Positions 51,041 to 62,285 of a stretch of 64,000 nt of DNA are shown piece by piece. The translations under genes and the position numbers were made by a program. The notes below the pieces were generated by a model. The model did no database searches and was not told the origin of the DNA. It saw nothing but the letters and a program-made list of their open reading frames with translations. How positions within the stretch are numbered: the stretch's first letter is position 1; each line of letters opens with the position of its first letter. Source of the stretch: Croceicoccus ponticola (lineage in GTDB: Bacteria > Pseudomonadota > Alphaproteobacteria > Sphingomonadales > Sphingomonadaceae); assembly GCF_004004515.1 (NCBI RefSeq), contig NZ_RXOL01000001.1, positions 558,001 to 622,000 of the forward strand. Direction: 5' to 3'.

Positions 51041-52843
51041 TCAGCCGTTACGAGCGAACGCTTCTGCCGGCATCTCCATGACGGTTGCCGCGCCTGCCTC
51101 CAGCTTGCGACGCAGTGCGCCTGCTTCGGGCAAATGGCTTTCGGCAAAGTGCCGCGCGGTGATCAACTTGGCTTCCATGAAGCCCGCGTCATCGGCCCCA
51201 TCGGCAAGCGCGGACGCAGCCGATTTGGCCGAGCGCAGCCACATCCAACCCATCGACACGAGGCCCAGAATCTCCATGTAATGATACGCTGCCGAACCGA
51301 TGTTGTTCGGATTGGCAGGGCCGTTCTGCATCAGCCACATCGACGCGGCTTTCAATTCACCGTTCGCCTTGGCAAGCGCGCCCTTCAACGTCGCGAAACG
51401 TTCGTCCTCGCCCGCTGCCGCGATTTCCTTGTCGACCATGCCGAAGAAAGTCTGGATCGCGCGACCGCCATGCATCGCAAGCTTGCGCCCGACGAGATCC
51501 ATGGCCTGCACTCCGTTTGCGCCTTCGTAGATCTGCGTGATGCGGGCATCGCGAACGAACTGCTCCATGCCGTTTTCGGCGATATAGCCGTGGCCACCCC
51601 ACACCTGCTGCATGTCGCACGCGACACGCATGCCGATGTCGGTGCCGATGGCCTTCACGATCGGGGTCAGCAACTGAACCATATCGTCAGCCTTGGCACG
51701 ATCTTCTTCGCTACCGTGGCGTGACAGGTCAGCCTGCAACGCGACCCACAGGCCCAGCGCGCGCATCCCTTCGACGCGGGCGCGTGAATCGAGCAGCAGA
51801 CGGCGCACATCGGGGTGCACGATCAACTGGTCGGCAATCTCGCCCGGCTCCGTCGGTCCGGTCAGCGCTCGGCCCTGACGCCGATCAAGCGCATAAGCAG
51901 CACCGTTCTGATAGGCGTTCTCGGCCTGCGAATAACCCTGAAGGCCGACCCAGAGCCGCGCCGCGTTCATCATGATGAACATAGCGGCAAGGCCCTTGTT
52001 CTCGTCACCGACAAGCCAACCGGTCGCCCCGTCGTAGTTCATCACGCATGTTGCATTGGCGTGGATGCCCATCTTCTCTTCGATGGAACCGCAGGACAAG
52101 CTGTTGCGCTGGCCCGGATTGCCATCCGCGTCGGGGATGAACTTGGGCACGATGAACATCGAAATGCCCTTAACCCCCTTGGGCGCATCAGGCGTACGGG
52201 CAAGAACGAGGTGGATGATGTTCTCCGTCAGGTCGTGTTCGCCCGAAGAGATGAAGATTTTGGTTCCGGTAACTGCGAAGCTGCCGTCGCCATTCGGCTC
52301 GGCGCGGGTGCGCAGCAGGCCAAGATCAGTGCCTGCGTGCGGTTCGGTCAGGTTCATCGTGCCGGTCCATTGACCGCTCGCCATCTTGGGCACGTAAAGT
52401 GCGCGCAGCTCGTCGGACGCGCGCGCCTCGATGGCCTCGATTGCGCCGGATGTCAGGCCGAAATACATGCCGAACGCCATGTTAGCCGAGGTCATGAATT
52501 CCTCGACCGCAAAGCTCAACACGCCGGGCAGGCCCTGCCCGCCCCGCTCGACCGGCATGGCCAACGTGGTCCAGCCCGCATCGCGAACCTGTTCGTACAT
52601 GGCTTTGAAGCCCGCCGGGGTCGTCACCGTGCCGTCTTCGTGGCGGGTGCAGCCTTCCTTGTCGGCCGGCAGATTGGTCGGTGCGACCACTTCGGCAAAG
52701 AAACGTCCGGCTTCTTCGAGGATCGGCTCGATCATGTCGGCTTCCAAGGCTTCGAAACCCGGTTTCCCGGCCAATTCGGGCAAGCCGATGACCTGTTCGA
52801 GAACGAAGCGCGTGTCGCGCACGGGGGCAGTGTAAGTGGGCAT
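51041..52843 (-). CDS. Acyl-CoA dehydrogenase with C-terminal extension domain
   Basis: A 600-residue FAD-dependent acyl-CoA dehydrogenase of the long type with an added C-terminal helical domain, as in 3-methylmercaptopropionyl-CoA dehydrogenases and their fatty-acyl relatives. FAD-binding landmarks are Met-Asn-Leu-Thr-Glu-Pro-His-Ala-Gly-Thr-Asp and Ile-Ser-Ser-Gly-Glu-His-Asp. The catalytic Glu lies in Tyr-Glu-Gly-Ala-Asn-Gly-Val-Gln-Ala-Met-Asp. It starts one base after the stop of a MerR regulator gene with a strong palindromic operator, so it is likely induced by acyl-CoA or branched substrates. The precise acyl chain is not known. Confidence 0.92.
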   Translation of the reverse strand: MPTYTAPVRDTRFVLEQVIGLPELAGKPGFEALEADMIEPILEEAGRFFAEVVAPTNLPADKEGCTRHEDGTVTTPAGFKAMYEQVRDAGWTTLAMPVERGGQGLPGVLSFAVEEFMTSANMAFGMYFGLTSGAIEAIEARASDELRALYVPKMASGQWTGTMNLTEPHAGTDLGLLRTRAEPNGDGSFAVTGTKIFISSGEHDLTENIIHLVLARTPDAPKGVKGISMFIVPKFIPDADGNPGQRNSLSCGSIEEKMGIHANATCVMNYDGATGWLVGDENKGLAAMFIMMNAARLWVGLQGYSQAENAYQNGAAYALDRRQGRALTGPTEPGEIADQLIVHPDVRRLLLDSRARVEGMRALGLWVALQADLSRHGSEEDRAKADDMVQLLTPIVKAIGTDIGMRVACDMQQVWGGHGYIAENGMEQFVRDARITQIYEGANGVQAMDLVGRKLAMHGGRAIQTFFGMVDKEIAAAGEDERFATLKGALAKANGELKAASMWLMQNGPANPNNIGSAAYHYMEILGLVSMGWMWLRSAKSAASALADGADDAGFMEAKLITARHFAESHLPEAGALRRKLEAGAATVMEMPAEAFARNG

Positions 52844-52844
52844 G

Positions 52845-53261
52845 TCAGTCCTCTCCGACTTTCGGGCTCAAACCGGCCTCGACTTCAGGGATGAAGTCCT
52901 TGAGGACGCCTATGGCCCAAACGATGTCTTTCTGTTGCCGTTCCAGCTTGGCCAGCTGTTCGCGGCAACGTTCGATGGTGACGCGGCGCTGCATGTGGCG
53001 ACCGTCGTCGAGATCATAGAGATCGAGCATCTCGCCCACTTCGGTGAGCGAAAAGCCAACGCTCTTGGCGCGTTCAATCCAGTGGAGGCGCGCGCGATCC
53101 CGCTCTGTATAGACGCGTTGGGTGCCGACCCGCCGTGGCGAGATCAACCCTCGCTCCTCGTAAAAACGAAGCGCGCGAGGTGTGACGCCAAACTCCGCCG
53201 ACAGTTCGGCGATGGTCCAATCGTCTCTCGCATTTGCAGTTGCTTCGGTCACCTTCGTCAT
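52845..53261 (-). CDS. MerR family transcriptional regulator (LiuR-like)
   Basis: A 138-residue regulator with an N-terminal winged helix-turn-helix of MerR type (Trp-Thr-Ile-Ala-Glu-Leu-Ser-Ala-Glu-Phe-Gly-Val-Thr-Pro-Arg-Ala-Leu-Arg-Phe-Tyr-Glu-Glu) and a long coiled-coil helix from about 85 to 125. It has no Cys cluster, so it is not a heavy-metal sensor. Its position directly before an acyl-CoA dehydrogenase gene and an 18-bp palindrome upstream fit the LiuR/MerR regulators of fatty and branched-chain acid oxidation. It is probably autoregulated. Confidence 0.9.
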   Translation of the reverse strand: MTKVTEATANARDDWTIAELSAEFGVTPRALRFYEERGLISPRRVGTQRVYTERDRARLHWIERAKSVGFSLTEVGEMLDLYDLDDGRHMQRRVTIERCREQLAKLERQQKDIVWAIGVLKDFIPEVEAGLSPKVGED

Positions 53262-53267
53262 GCCGCC

Positions 53268-53297
53268 GCTGTAATTGACGTTGACGTTAACGTCAAC
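53268..53297 (-). promoter_or_regulatory. Palindromic operator and promoter of the MerR-acyl-CoA dehydrogenase operon
   Basis: GTTGACGTTAACGTCAAC at 53280-53297 is a perfect 18-bp palindrome 19 bases before the MerR start. On the leftward strand its TTGACG can serve as a -35 element, 17 bases from a TACAGC -10 candidate (53268-53273), so the operator lies across the promoter as MerR proteins require. From memory it resembles LiuR-type operators. It overlaps the last codons of hisI. The predicted message would have a very short leader. Confidence 0.7.
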
Positions 53298-53658
53298 CTC
53301 TTTGCAAAAGACCGTCAGGCGTTACCTTCCGGTAGAAGCAGGTGCGTGCATTGGTGTGACAAGCGGGTCCGTTGGCCTCCACCCGCAGGACAAGGCAGTC
53401 CTGATCGCAGTCGACGAGCATTTCGACCAGGCGCAGGACATGACCAGACGATTCGCCCTTTTTCCAGAGCATCTGACGCGACCGTGACCAGAAATGGGCG
53501 AAGCCCGTCTCACGCGTCATGGCGAGCGATTCGGCGTTCATGTGCGCGACCATTAACACCTCGCCGCCCGCCGCATCGACGCAGACTGCGGTTATCAGTC
53601 CGCTTACGTCGAAACGAGGTTCGAACCTGTTGGTGGTCTCGATGTCAGATTCGGTCAT
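53293..53658 (-). CDS. hisI: Phosphoribosyl-AMP cyclohydrolase
   Basis: A 121-residue zinc enzyme of histidine biosynthesis that opens the ring of PR-AMP. It shows Val-Leu-Met-Val-Ala-His-Met-Asn, Phe-Trp-Ser-Arg-Ser-Arg, Lys-Gly-Glu-Ser-Ser-Gly, and the metal-binding Asp-Cys-Asp-Gln-Asp-Cys and Cys-His-Thr-Asn-Ala-Arg-Thr-Cys segments. The HisE half is absent, as usual in alphaproteobacteria. ATG 53658 gives the normal length; the frame up to 53760 adds an unlikely leader. Its 3' end carries the MerR operator. No other his gene is nearby. Confidence 0.93.
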   Translation of the reverse strand: MTESDIETTNRFEPRFDVSGLITAVCVDAAGGEVLMVAHMNAESLAMTRETGFAHFWSRSRQMLWKKGESSGHVLRLVEMLVDCDQDCLVLRVEANGPACHTNARTCFYRKVTPDGLLQRG

Positions 53659-53971
53659 CTCGGGGCCTTTTGATACTAATAATGCCCCCCGAAGCGTCTC
53701 GGCAGGCCTGATGTTGCACGATAGGCACACCGTTGCACAATTTCCATGCCCAAGGTGCATACGCCCTTCTCAGCATAGGATTTGATGGGCAGAAGGCACC
53801 CACGGCTTGAGGGAGCCGGACGCCTGCAGGGGCAAACGTTATCGCAGACGTCCTCGGATGCGGTCTACGTTCAGGGAAATCGGTGGTGCCGGGGGGCGCC
53901 GCCAAACATTGAGGGGATCGGGCGGCAGCACGGGATCGACGGGGTCCCTGATGCGCCAGATGCTCGATTAG
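53659..53971. other. 313-bp structured intergenic region between hisI and comF
   Basis: No convincing gene is present. On the plus strand there are several predicted hairpins: CGGCT-TGAGGG-AGCCG near 53809-53824, and a 9-bp G:U-containing stem GGTGGTGCC / GGCGCCGCC around a GGGG loop at about 53882-53903, both in a G-run-rich stretch (53780-53960). I do not recognise a known RNA family. It could be an ncRNA or a long untranslated leader of hisI on the other strand. Confidence 0.4.
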
Positions 53972-54802
53972 TCACGCGGGACGCCCGGGGTCATTCGCCC
54001 CGGGCGCTTCCGTTTGCGCCACACCATTTTGCCCGGCATTCAGCGCAACGACCGCATCACCGTCAATGACGCGCGCATAACAGGCAAAGAGTACCTTGCC
54101 CGCGCCGGCCGCTTTCAACGCCCGCACACAGGCATCGCTTGTCGCCCCGCTGGTCAGCACGTCGTCCACCAACAGGACGCTGCGCCCACGGATCCTGTCG
54201 CGCCACCGCGGAGCGATTGCGATCGCCCCCATTAGCGCCCGCGTCCGTTCGGCAGGATTGAGACCGCCCAGGCTAGGTGTCGCCCTGACGCGTCGCAGCA
54301 CATCGGGGCCGTGGGCCCAACCACGCGCTTTCGCGATGGCCTTCGCCATCAGGGCAGATTGATTATATCCGCGCTTCCACAGCCGCCAGCGATGGAGCGG
54401 CACGGGCACGACGATCGTGTCCGGGCCAGTGCGATCCCCGATGCGGGCGGCCAACGTGCGGCCCATCGGTCCAGCAAGCGCGATGCGCCCGGCATGCTTG
54501 AGGTCGAGCACCATCTGGCGCGAAATGTCCCCATAGATCGTGGCGGCAACGATCCCATCATGGCACGGCAATTGCGTAAGACAGCGACCGCATAGGGCAT
54601 CGACACCCAGATGATCGGCACCGAAGGGGCGCTGGCAAGCGGCGCACGATGGTTCGCCCGGAAGCTTCAGCTTTGTCCAGCAATCGGCGCAGAGGGCATC
54701 GTCGCCAGCGGGTGCACCGCCCGCAATCGCATCGCCGCACGCGGGACAGCGCGGCGGGAACACGAAATCGACAATCGGGGCAAGGATCAGGCGAAGCGAC
54801 AC
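53972..54802 (-). CDS. comF: ComF family phosphoribosyltransferase-like protein
   Basis: A protein of about 276 residues. Two Cys-x2-Cys pairs at the N-terminus (Cys-Pro-Ala-Cys, Cys-Ala-Asp-Cys) and further pairs form a zinc ribbon. The C-terminal phosphoribosyltransferase fold has Val-Leu-Leu-Val-Asp-Asp-Val-Leu-Thr-Ser-Gly-Ala-Thr. ComF/GntX proteins support DNA uptake or purine salvage. The start is uncertain. A TTG at 54874 is back to back with the divergent methyltransferase ATG, leaving no promoter room, so I prefer the GTG at 54802. A hairpin lies in its last codons. Confidence 0.88.
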   Translation of the reverse strand: MSLRLILAPIVDFVFPPRCPACGDAIAGGAPAGDDALCADCWTKLKLPGEPSCAACQRPFGADHLGVDALCGRCLTQLPCHDGIVAATIYGDISRQMVLDLKHAGRIALAGPMGRTLAARIGDRTGPDTIVVPVPLHRWRLWKRGYNQSALMAKAIAKARGWAHGPDVLRRVRATPSLGGLNPAERTRALMGAIAIAPRWRDRIRGRSVLLVDDVLTSGATSDACVRALKAAGAGKVLFACYARVIDGDAVVALNAGQNGVAQTEAPGANDPGRPA

Positions 54803-54874
54803 GGCGATGCTGTGCCCCGCCCTTCCGATCGAAGCAAGCTTGCACCGGGCGATGTTCCCCGGCAGACGGCCCAA

Positions 54875-55657
54875 ATGAATGCCCCTTCCCCCCCACGCAT
54901 TTTCTCCTCCCGTCGCAGGTTGAACGCGCGTCGCCGCATGGCAAAGATGCGTTCATCCGGTACGGCCGTGTCGACGCTGGCGCGAGAAATAGCAGGGGAC
55001 GCTCTCGACCGGCTCGGGTTCCTCAACCGCAATTTCGCCAAGGTGCTCGTCATCGGAGACACGACCGGAGCATTCGCGGACGGTCTGGACGCATCGGCAG
55101 TGGTCACGCGCGCCGATCCCAGCGACTTGTTCGGCCTCGCCATCGACGAAGAATGCCCACTTCCGGGGGGACCATACGATTTGATCGCGTCGCTGGGCCT
55201 GCTGGACAGCGTGAACGACTTGCCCGGCGCACTGATGCTGATGCGACGCGCCCTTGCACCCGATGGCTTGATGATCGCCAGTTTCTCAGGCGCAGGCAGC
55301 CTTCCCGTCCTTCGCGCCGCGATGCTGGCGGCTGATGGTGAACGCCCCGCCCCGCGAATTCACCCGCAAGTCGACGTTCGGGCCGCAGGACAGTTGATGA
55401 CGCGCATCGGGTTCGCCAGCCCGGTCGTCGATGGCTGGGGATTCGACGTCGGTTTTGAAAACCTCGACCAGCTGGTCGGGGATCTGCGCGCGCAAGCGAT
55501 CGGAAACGTACTCGCCGATCCCGGCCCACCGTTGGGGAAGGCAGCCCTGATGCGCGCCCGCAAGACATTCGCGGACGAGGCCGGATCCGACGGCCTTGTC
55601 CGCGAAAGATTCGAAGTGCTTACGCTCAGCGGGTGGAGCCCCGCGCTACGGACCTGA
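54875..55657 (+). CDS. SAM-dependent methyltransferase domain protein (BioC/NDUFAF5-like)
   Basis: A 260-residue protein with a class I methyltransferase core: Val-Leu-Val-Ile-Gly-Asp-Thr-Thr near residue 55 is a weakened SAM loop, Tyr-Asp-Leu-Ile-Ala-Ser-Leu-Gly-Leu-Leu-Asp follows, and a Leu-Ala-Pro-Asp-Gly-Leu-Met strand turn comes next. The GxGxG loop is eroded. The overall pattern matches alphaproteobacterial proteins related to mitochondrial NDUFAF5. ATG 54875 abuts the longest possible comF frame, and upstream starts read through comF antisense. It ends ten bases from the convergent ppdK stop. Confidence 0.8.
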   Translation: MNAPSPPRIFSSRRRLNARRRMAKMRSSGTAVSTLAREIAGDALDRLGFLNRNFAKVLVIGDTTGAFADGLDASAVVTRADPSDLFGLAIDEECPLPGGPYDLIASLGLLDSVNDLPGALMLMRRALAPDGLMIASFSGAGSLPVLRAAMLAADGERPAPRIHPQVDVRAAGQLMTRIGFASPVVDGWGFDVGFENLDQLVGDLRAQAIGNVLADPGPPLGKAALMRARKTFADEAGSDGLVRERFEVLTLSGWSPALRT

Positions 55658-55667
55658 GCCGCGCGAA

Positions 55668-58334
<2,667 letters not shown>

Positions 58335-58440
58335 GATACCTTTGACCTCTCGTTGCGATACCTTGCAGTGCAGCAAAAGCGACAATTCAAGGTGTCAGCC
58401 TCCCTCGATGGCGTCCCTTTAGAGTCTAGACGGCGCTGAG

Positions 58441-60534
58441 TCAGCCCTCGATCCGCGAAAAGTCTGCAACTTTGTGCACCGCAGCAACAAAGCGCGACAG
58501 CAAGGCCAGCCTGGCCGCGCGTTTCGCAGCGTCAGGGTCGTTGACAGTGACATCGTCGAAGAACGCGTCGATCGGCGCGCGGAGGCTGGCGAGCGCGGTC
58601 ATCGCGGCGGCAAAGTCTTCGCCTTCGATGGCAGCCAGCGCCGCAGGCTCCGCGCGGTCGAGTGCGTCGACCAGCGCCTGCTCGGCAGGTTCGCGATCGT
58701 AGTGCGCCGCCCTGCCGCGTTCGGCCACGATGAACCCGACATCGGGATCGTCGACCAGCGATAGCGGGTCTTCCTCTCCCGTCTGCGCGATCCGGTCGTT
58801 TGGCGCTTCGTATCCTTCCTTCTTCAGGATATTGCCTGCACGCTTGTACCCGGCCAGCAAGTTTGCGCCATCTTCGGTCGCCATGAAAGACTGAAGTGCA
58901 TGGACGCGAGCAAGCAGGCGGACGAGATCGTCTTCGCCGCCGAGAGCGAAAATCGCGTCGATCAGGTCATGGCGAACACCCGCTTCCTTCTGCTGGACCT
59001 TGAGCCGGTCGGCGAAGAACTCAAGCAGATCGCCGTCGGCCACCGCCATGCGCAAGCCATTCGCGGTGACGAGCCGGATGACGGCCAGCGCAGCACGCCG
59101 CAGTGCAAAGGGATCCTTCGATCCGGTCGGCTTTTCTTCGATCGCAAAGAAGCTGCGCAACGTATCGAGCTTGTCGGCAAGGCTGACCGCTACAGACACT
59201 GGCGCGGTCGGCACGTCGTCGCCCTGCCCAACCGGCTTGTAATGATCGCGGATCGCGTCGGCTACTGCGTCGGGCAAGCCTTCGGCGCGGGCGTAATAAC
59301 CGCCCATGAGTCCCTGAAGTTCGGGGAACTCTCCGACCATTTCGGTCACGAGATCGGCCTTGCACAGCAGCGCGGCCATCTCGGTGATGTCGGGGTCCGC
59401 GCCGGGCACGATGCCCTGTTCCGCCAGCCAGCGGGCCAGTTTCGCCACGCGCTGGACCTTGTCCGCCACGGTGCCCAGCTTTTCGTGGAAGGTGATGCGT
59501 TCCAGCTTGCGTGCATGGTCGGCCAGCGTCGTCTTCTGGTCGAGCTCCCAAAAAAAGCGCGCATCGGACAGCCGGGCGGCCAAGACCTTGCGGTTGCCGT
59601 CGACGATGATTTCAGGATCAACTGCGCGGATATTGGCAGTGCACACGAACGCGTTGGCGAGCTTTCCGCCCGCATCCTGACACACGAAATACTTCTGGTT
59701 CGTCCGCGCGGTCAGCTGGATCACTTCGGGCGGGACATCGAGGTATCCCTCATCGAAACGGCCTAGCAAGGGTTCGGGCCATTCGGTCAGTCCGGCGTTT
59801 TCGATCACCAGTCCTTCGTCGTCCATCAAACGCAGCCCGGCAACTTCGGCAGCTTCGCGTGCCTTCGCACGGACAAGGTCCTGACGCTCTTCGTGGTCGA
59901 CGATGACGTGGCAGCAGCGCAGCTTTTCGGCATAATCGTGCGCGCCGCCGATGGTCACTTCACCCGAATGGTGGAAGCGATGGCCAAGCGTGGCATAACC
60001 GGATGCTACGCCACCGACTTCGCACGCGACAAGGTCTTCGCCAAGGATTGCGACGATGCCAGAAAGCGGGCGAACCCAGCGCAAGCTATCGGTCCCCAAC
60101 GACGCTTTGCCCCAGCGCATCGACTTGGGCCACGGAAAGGCGCGGACGATGGCGGGAATTGCCTCTGCCAGAACGTTGCTGACGGCCCGACCGGGAATGT
60201 CCTTCACCGCGAACCAGGTCATGCGGCCTTTGACGTCGCGCAGTTCAAGCTGAGCGCGCGTTACGCCATTCTTCTTGCAGAAGCCGTCAACGGCCTGATC
60301 GGGCGAACCTTCGGGTGGTCCCTTGGCCTCTTCGCTCACCGCTTCCGTGCGCGCGGGCATGTCCCGTGCGATCAGGGCAAGGCGGCGCGGGCCGGAAAAG
60401 ACTTCGATTGAGCCATGCGTGACCCCGGCATCCGCCATCTGCTGACGGAACAGGCGCTCGAGATCGGCGCGGGCACCGGCCTGCATCCGGGCCGGAATTT
60501 CCTCGGACTGGAGTTCGAGCAGAAAGTCGTTCAT
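58441..60534 (-). CDS. glyS: Glycyl-tRNA synthetase beta subunit
   Basis: A 697-residue beta subunit of the alpha2beta2 glycyl-tRNA synthetase. It begins [14 protein letters not shown], the standard start. It contains the B3/4-like and HD-like regions and ends with an anticodon-binding domain (DALR type) with Asp-Ala-Phe-Phe-Asp-Asp-Val. The ATG at 60534 overlaps the glyQ stop by four bases (ATGA). Charging requires the alpha subunit encoded directly upstream. Confidence 0.96.
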   Translation of the reverse strand: MNDFLLELQSEEIPARMQAGARADLERLFRQQMADAGVTHGSIEVFSGPRRLALIARDMPARTEAVSEEAKGPPEGSPDQAVDGFCKKNGVTRAQLELRDVKGRMTWFAVKDIPGRAVSNVLAEAIPAIVRAFPWPKSMRWGKASLGTDSLRWVRPLSGIVAILGEDLVACEVGGVASGYATLGHRFHHSGEVTIGGAHDYAEKLRCCHVIVDHEERQDLVRAKAREAAEVAGLRLMDDEGLVIENAGLTEWPEPLLGRFDEGYLDVPPEVIQLTARTNQKYFVCQDAGGKLANAFVCTANIRAVDPEIIVDGNRKVLAARLSDARFFWELDQKTTLADHARKLERITFHEKLGTVADKVQRVAKLARWLAEQGIVPGADPDITEMAALLCKADLVTEMVGEFPELQGLMGGYYARAEGLPDAVADAIRDHYKPVGQGDDVPTAPVSVAVSLADKLDTLRSFFAIEEKPTGSKDPFALRRAALAVIRLVTANGLRMAVADGDLLEFFADRLKVQQKEAGVRHDLIDAIFALGGEDDLVRLLARVHALQSFMATEDGANLLAGYKRAGNILKKEGYEAPNDRIAQTGEEDPLSLVDDPDVGFIVAERGRAAHYDREPAEQALVDALDRAEPAALAAIEGEDFAAAMTALASLRAPIDAFFDDVTVNDPDAAKRAARLALLSRFVAAVHKVADFSRIEG

Positions 60535-61430
60535 GCCGCCCACTCCGGATATGCCGCGGCCCATTGGTCGGAATATTTAGCCATGTAGGCTTCACACGAA
60601 CCGCGGGCCAGATCGCGGACCTGACCCATGTAGCTGGCGCGTTCCTGCACCGAAATCACGCCGCGCGCCTGCAACAGGTTGAACACGTGGCTCGCCTCGA
60701 TCGCCTGTTCGTACGCAGGGATCGGCAGGCCGTTTTCGAGGCAAAGCCTGCATTCCGCCGCTGCCTTGCGGAACAGGTCGAACAGCGCCTCGGTATCGGC
60801 GACCTCGAAGTTCCACTTTGACATTTGTCGCTCATTTTCAAGGAATACGGCGCCATAGCTCACGCCATTTGTATTGAAAGCGAGGTCATAGACGTTGTCG
60901 ACGCCCTGAATGTACATCGCCAGCCGTTCGAGGCCGTAGGTCAATTCGCCCGCCACCGGCTTGCAGTCGTAGCCGCCCATCTGCTGGAAATAGGTGAACT
61001 GGGTGACTTCCATCCCGTCGCACCACACTTCCCAGCCAAGGCCCCATGCGCCCAGCGTCGGGCTTTCCCAGTCGTCCTCGACAAAACGGATGTCGTGTTT
61101 CAGCGGATCGATGCCGATGGTGCGCAGCGATTCCAGGTACCAGTCCTGAATGTCGGGCGGCGAAGGCTTCAGGATCACCTGATACTGGTAGTAATGCTGC
61201 AGCCGGTTCGGGTTTTCGCCATAGCGACCGTCGGTCGGGCGACGGCAGGGCTGAACGAATGCCGCGTTCCACGGTTCCGGGCCCAGTGCGCGCAGCGTGG
61301 TCGCCGGGTGAAACGTGCCCGCGCCCATACGCATGTCATAGGGTTGCAGGATAAGGCAGCCTTTCGCGCTCCAGAAATCGTGGAGGGCGAGGATCATGTC
61401 CTGAAAGGATCGGGTGGGGTCGCGTGTCAT
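60531..61430 (-). CDS. glyQ: Glycyl-tRNA synthetase alpha subunit
   Basis: A 299-residue class II synthetase subunit with [12 protein letters not shown], Gly-Ala-Gly-Thr-Phe-His-Pro-Ala-Thr, [13 protein letters not shown], and the motif 3 region Tyr-Gly-Leu-Glu-Arg-Leu-Ala-Met. It makes glycyl-adenylate. ATG 61430 matches the family start; upstream ATGs add a non-conserved leader. A 163-bp region with repeats separates it from the divergent membrane-protein/XRE pair. Confidence 0.96.
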   Translation of the reverse strand: MTRDPTRSFQDMILALHDFWSAKGCLILQPYDMRMGAGTFHPATTLRALGPEPWNAAFVQPCRRPTDGRYGENPNRLQHYYQYQVILKPSPPDIQDWYLESLRTIGIDPLKHDIRFVEDDWESPTLGAWGLGWEVWCDGMEVTQFTYFQQMGGYDCKPVAGELTYGLERLAMYIQGVDNVYDLAFNTNGVSYGAVFLENERQMSKWNFEVADTEALFDLFRKAAAECRLCLENGLPIPAYEQAIEASHVFNLLQARGVISVQERASYMGQVRDLARGSCEAYMAKYSDQWAAAYPEWAA

Positions 61431-61503
61431 GGCCGCGCCATGGCGCATTGGCGGGCGGCGCGTCAATGGGACGCTGGCCGAGGCCGAGCAAGACCGAGCA
61501 CCC

Positions 61504-61582
61504 TGTCAGGTCTTTGTGTCACTATGTCAGGTTGTCTTGACTATGTAACCGAATCGCGACATTATGTCAGGATTACCTGACA
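61504..61582 (+). promoter_or_regulatory. TGTCAGG operator repeats and promoter of the membrane-protein/XRE pair
   Basis: TGTCAGG occurs in direct orientation at 61504, 61525 and 61565. The last copy forms a perfect inverted repeat with CCTGACA at 61576-61582 around ATTA. A promoter fits between the copies: TTGACT at 61537-61542, 17 bases, then CATTAT at 61560-61565, so the inverted repeat covers the -10 end and the start region. The inverted repeat ends 11 bases before the first ATG. This is a strong candidate operator for the XRE regulator encoded second in the pair. Confidence 0.7.
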
Positions 61583-61593
61583 AGAGAGTTCAC

Positions 61594-61995
61594 ATGATGA
61601 TCAAGATTTCGCAGGATCGCCGCGCTACTTCGTTCATGGCCTCCGCCCATTTCGGCGGTCTCGCCATTTTCGCTTACCTGGCAGGGCGCATGGCCAACTG
61701 GCCGGATTTCGCGATCGGCATGACGATCGGAATAACGCTGGCCAGCCTTCTCGCCCTCATCCTCTTCAGCCGGACGGATGAATACCTGCTCAGCCTCTGG
61801 CACGCCGGCGTCAGCGCCGGTTTCATCGTCGTCGCACTGGCCTTCGTCTATGCGCCGGTTTTCGCAGGATGGTCTGACACCTTCCTGGGCACGGCGAACC
61901 CGACCCAAGCCGCCGCAGCGCAGTTTGCAGGCATGCTTGCGATCCTTGCCTTCTATGTCGGGCTCCACGTCCGATGGCTGCGGAGCCGGGCATGA
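61594..61995 (+). CDS. Small membrane protein paired with an XRE regulator
   Basis: A 133-residue protein with four hydrophobic stretches at about 17-33, 38-58, 68-88 and 104-125, short basic ends and no signal peptide. The Arg-Arg-Ala-Thr-Ser-Phe-Met-Ala-Ser-Ala-His-Phe-Gly-Gly start is distinctive. GAGAG precedes the ATG at 61594, just after the operator repeats. The regulator gene begins inside its stop (ATGA). This is the standard layout of two-gene units in which a small membrane protein is controlled by a tiny HTH partner. Its function is unknown; stress sensing or envelope roles are guesses. Confidence 0.75.
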   Translation: MMIKISQDRRATSFMASAHFGGLAIFAYLAGRMANWPDFAIGMTIGITLASLLALILFSRTDEYLLSLWHAGVSAGFIVVALAFVYAPVFAGWSDTFLGTANPTQAAAAQFAGMLAILAFYVGLHVRWLRSRA

Positions 61996-62189
61996 ACAAC
62001 CGGCTTCGTGTCCTGCGCGCCGAGCGGCAGTGGAGCCAAGCTGACCTTGCCGCGCGGCTCGATGTGTCACGGCAGGCGGTAAACGCGATCGAGACGGGCA
62101 AACACGACCCCTCGCTCCCCCTTGCCTTTCGCATTGCGCGGCTGTTTGCAATGCCGATTGAGGCGATCTTTGACGACGGCATTTCCTGA
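61992..62189 (+). CDS. Small XRE-family helix-turn-helix regulator
   Basis: A 65-residue protein that is a single Cro/C1-type helix-turn-helix: Gln-Ala-Asp-Leu-Ala-Ala-Arg-Leu-Asp-Val-Ser-Arg-Gln-Ala-Val-Asn-Ala-Ile-Glu-Thr. A short Ile-Phe-Asp-Asp tail typical of the YozG-like group follows. It overlaps the membrane-protein gene by four bases and has no ligand domain, so any signal probably enters through the membrane partner or by its own abundance. It most likely represses the pair by binding the TGTCAGG repeats upstream. Confidence 0.88.
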   Translation: MNNRLRVLRAERQWSQADLAARLDVSRQAVNAIETGKHDPSLPLAFRIARLFAMPIEAIFDDGIS

Positions 62190-62285
62190 CGTCCGGCATA
62201 AAGCAGGTCCGATCACTTCACGTTCACCAATCCGCTTCATATATTGCCGCTTCCGGGCCTGATGGCTCGACAGCAAAGGGTTGCC

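Noticed and set aside
53645-53905. Minus-strand 86-codon ORF between comF and hisI
   Set aside because: It has no ribosome binding site, poor composition, and overlaps the hisI start in another frame.
53982-54006. CGCCCGGGG/CCCCGGGCG hairpin as comF terminator
   Set aside because: It lies inside the last comF codons and has no U-run; it may just be Gly/Pro/Arg codon structure.
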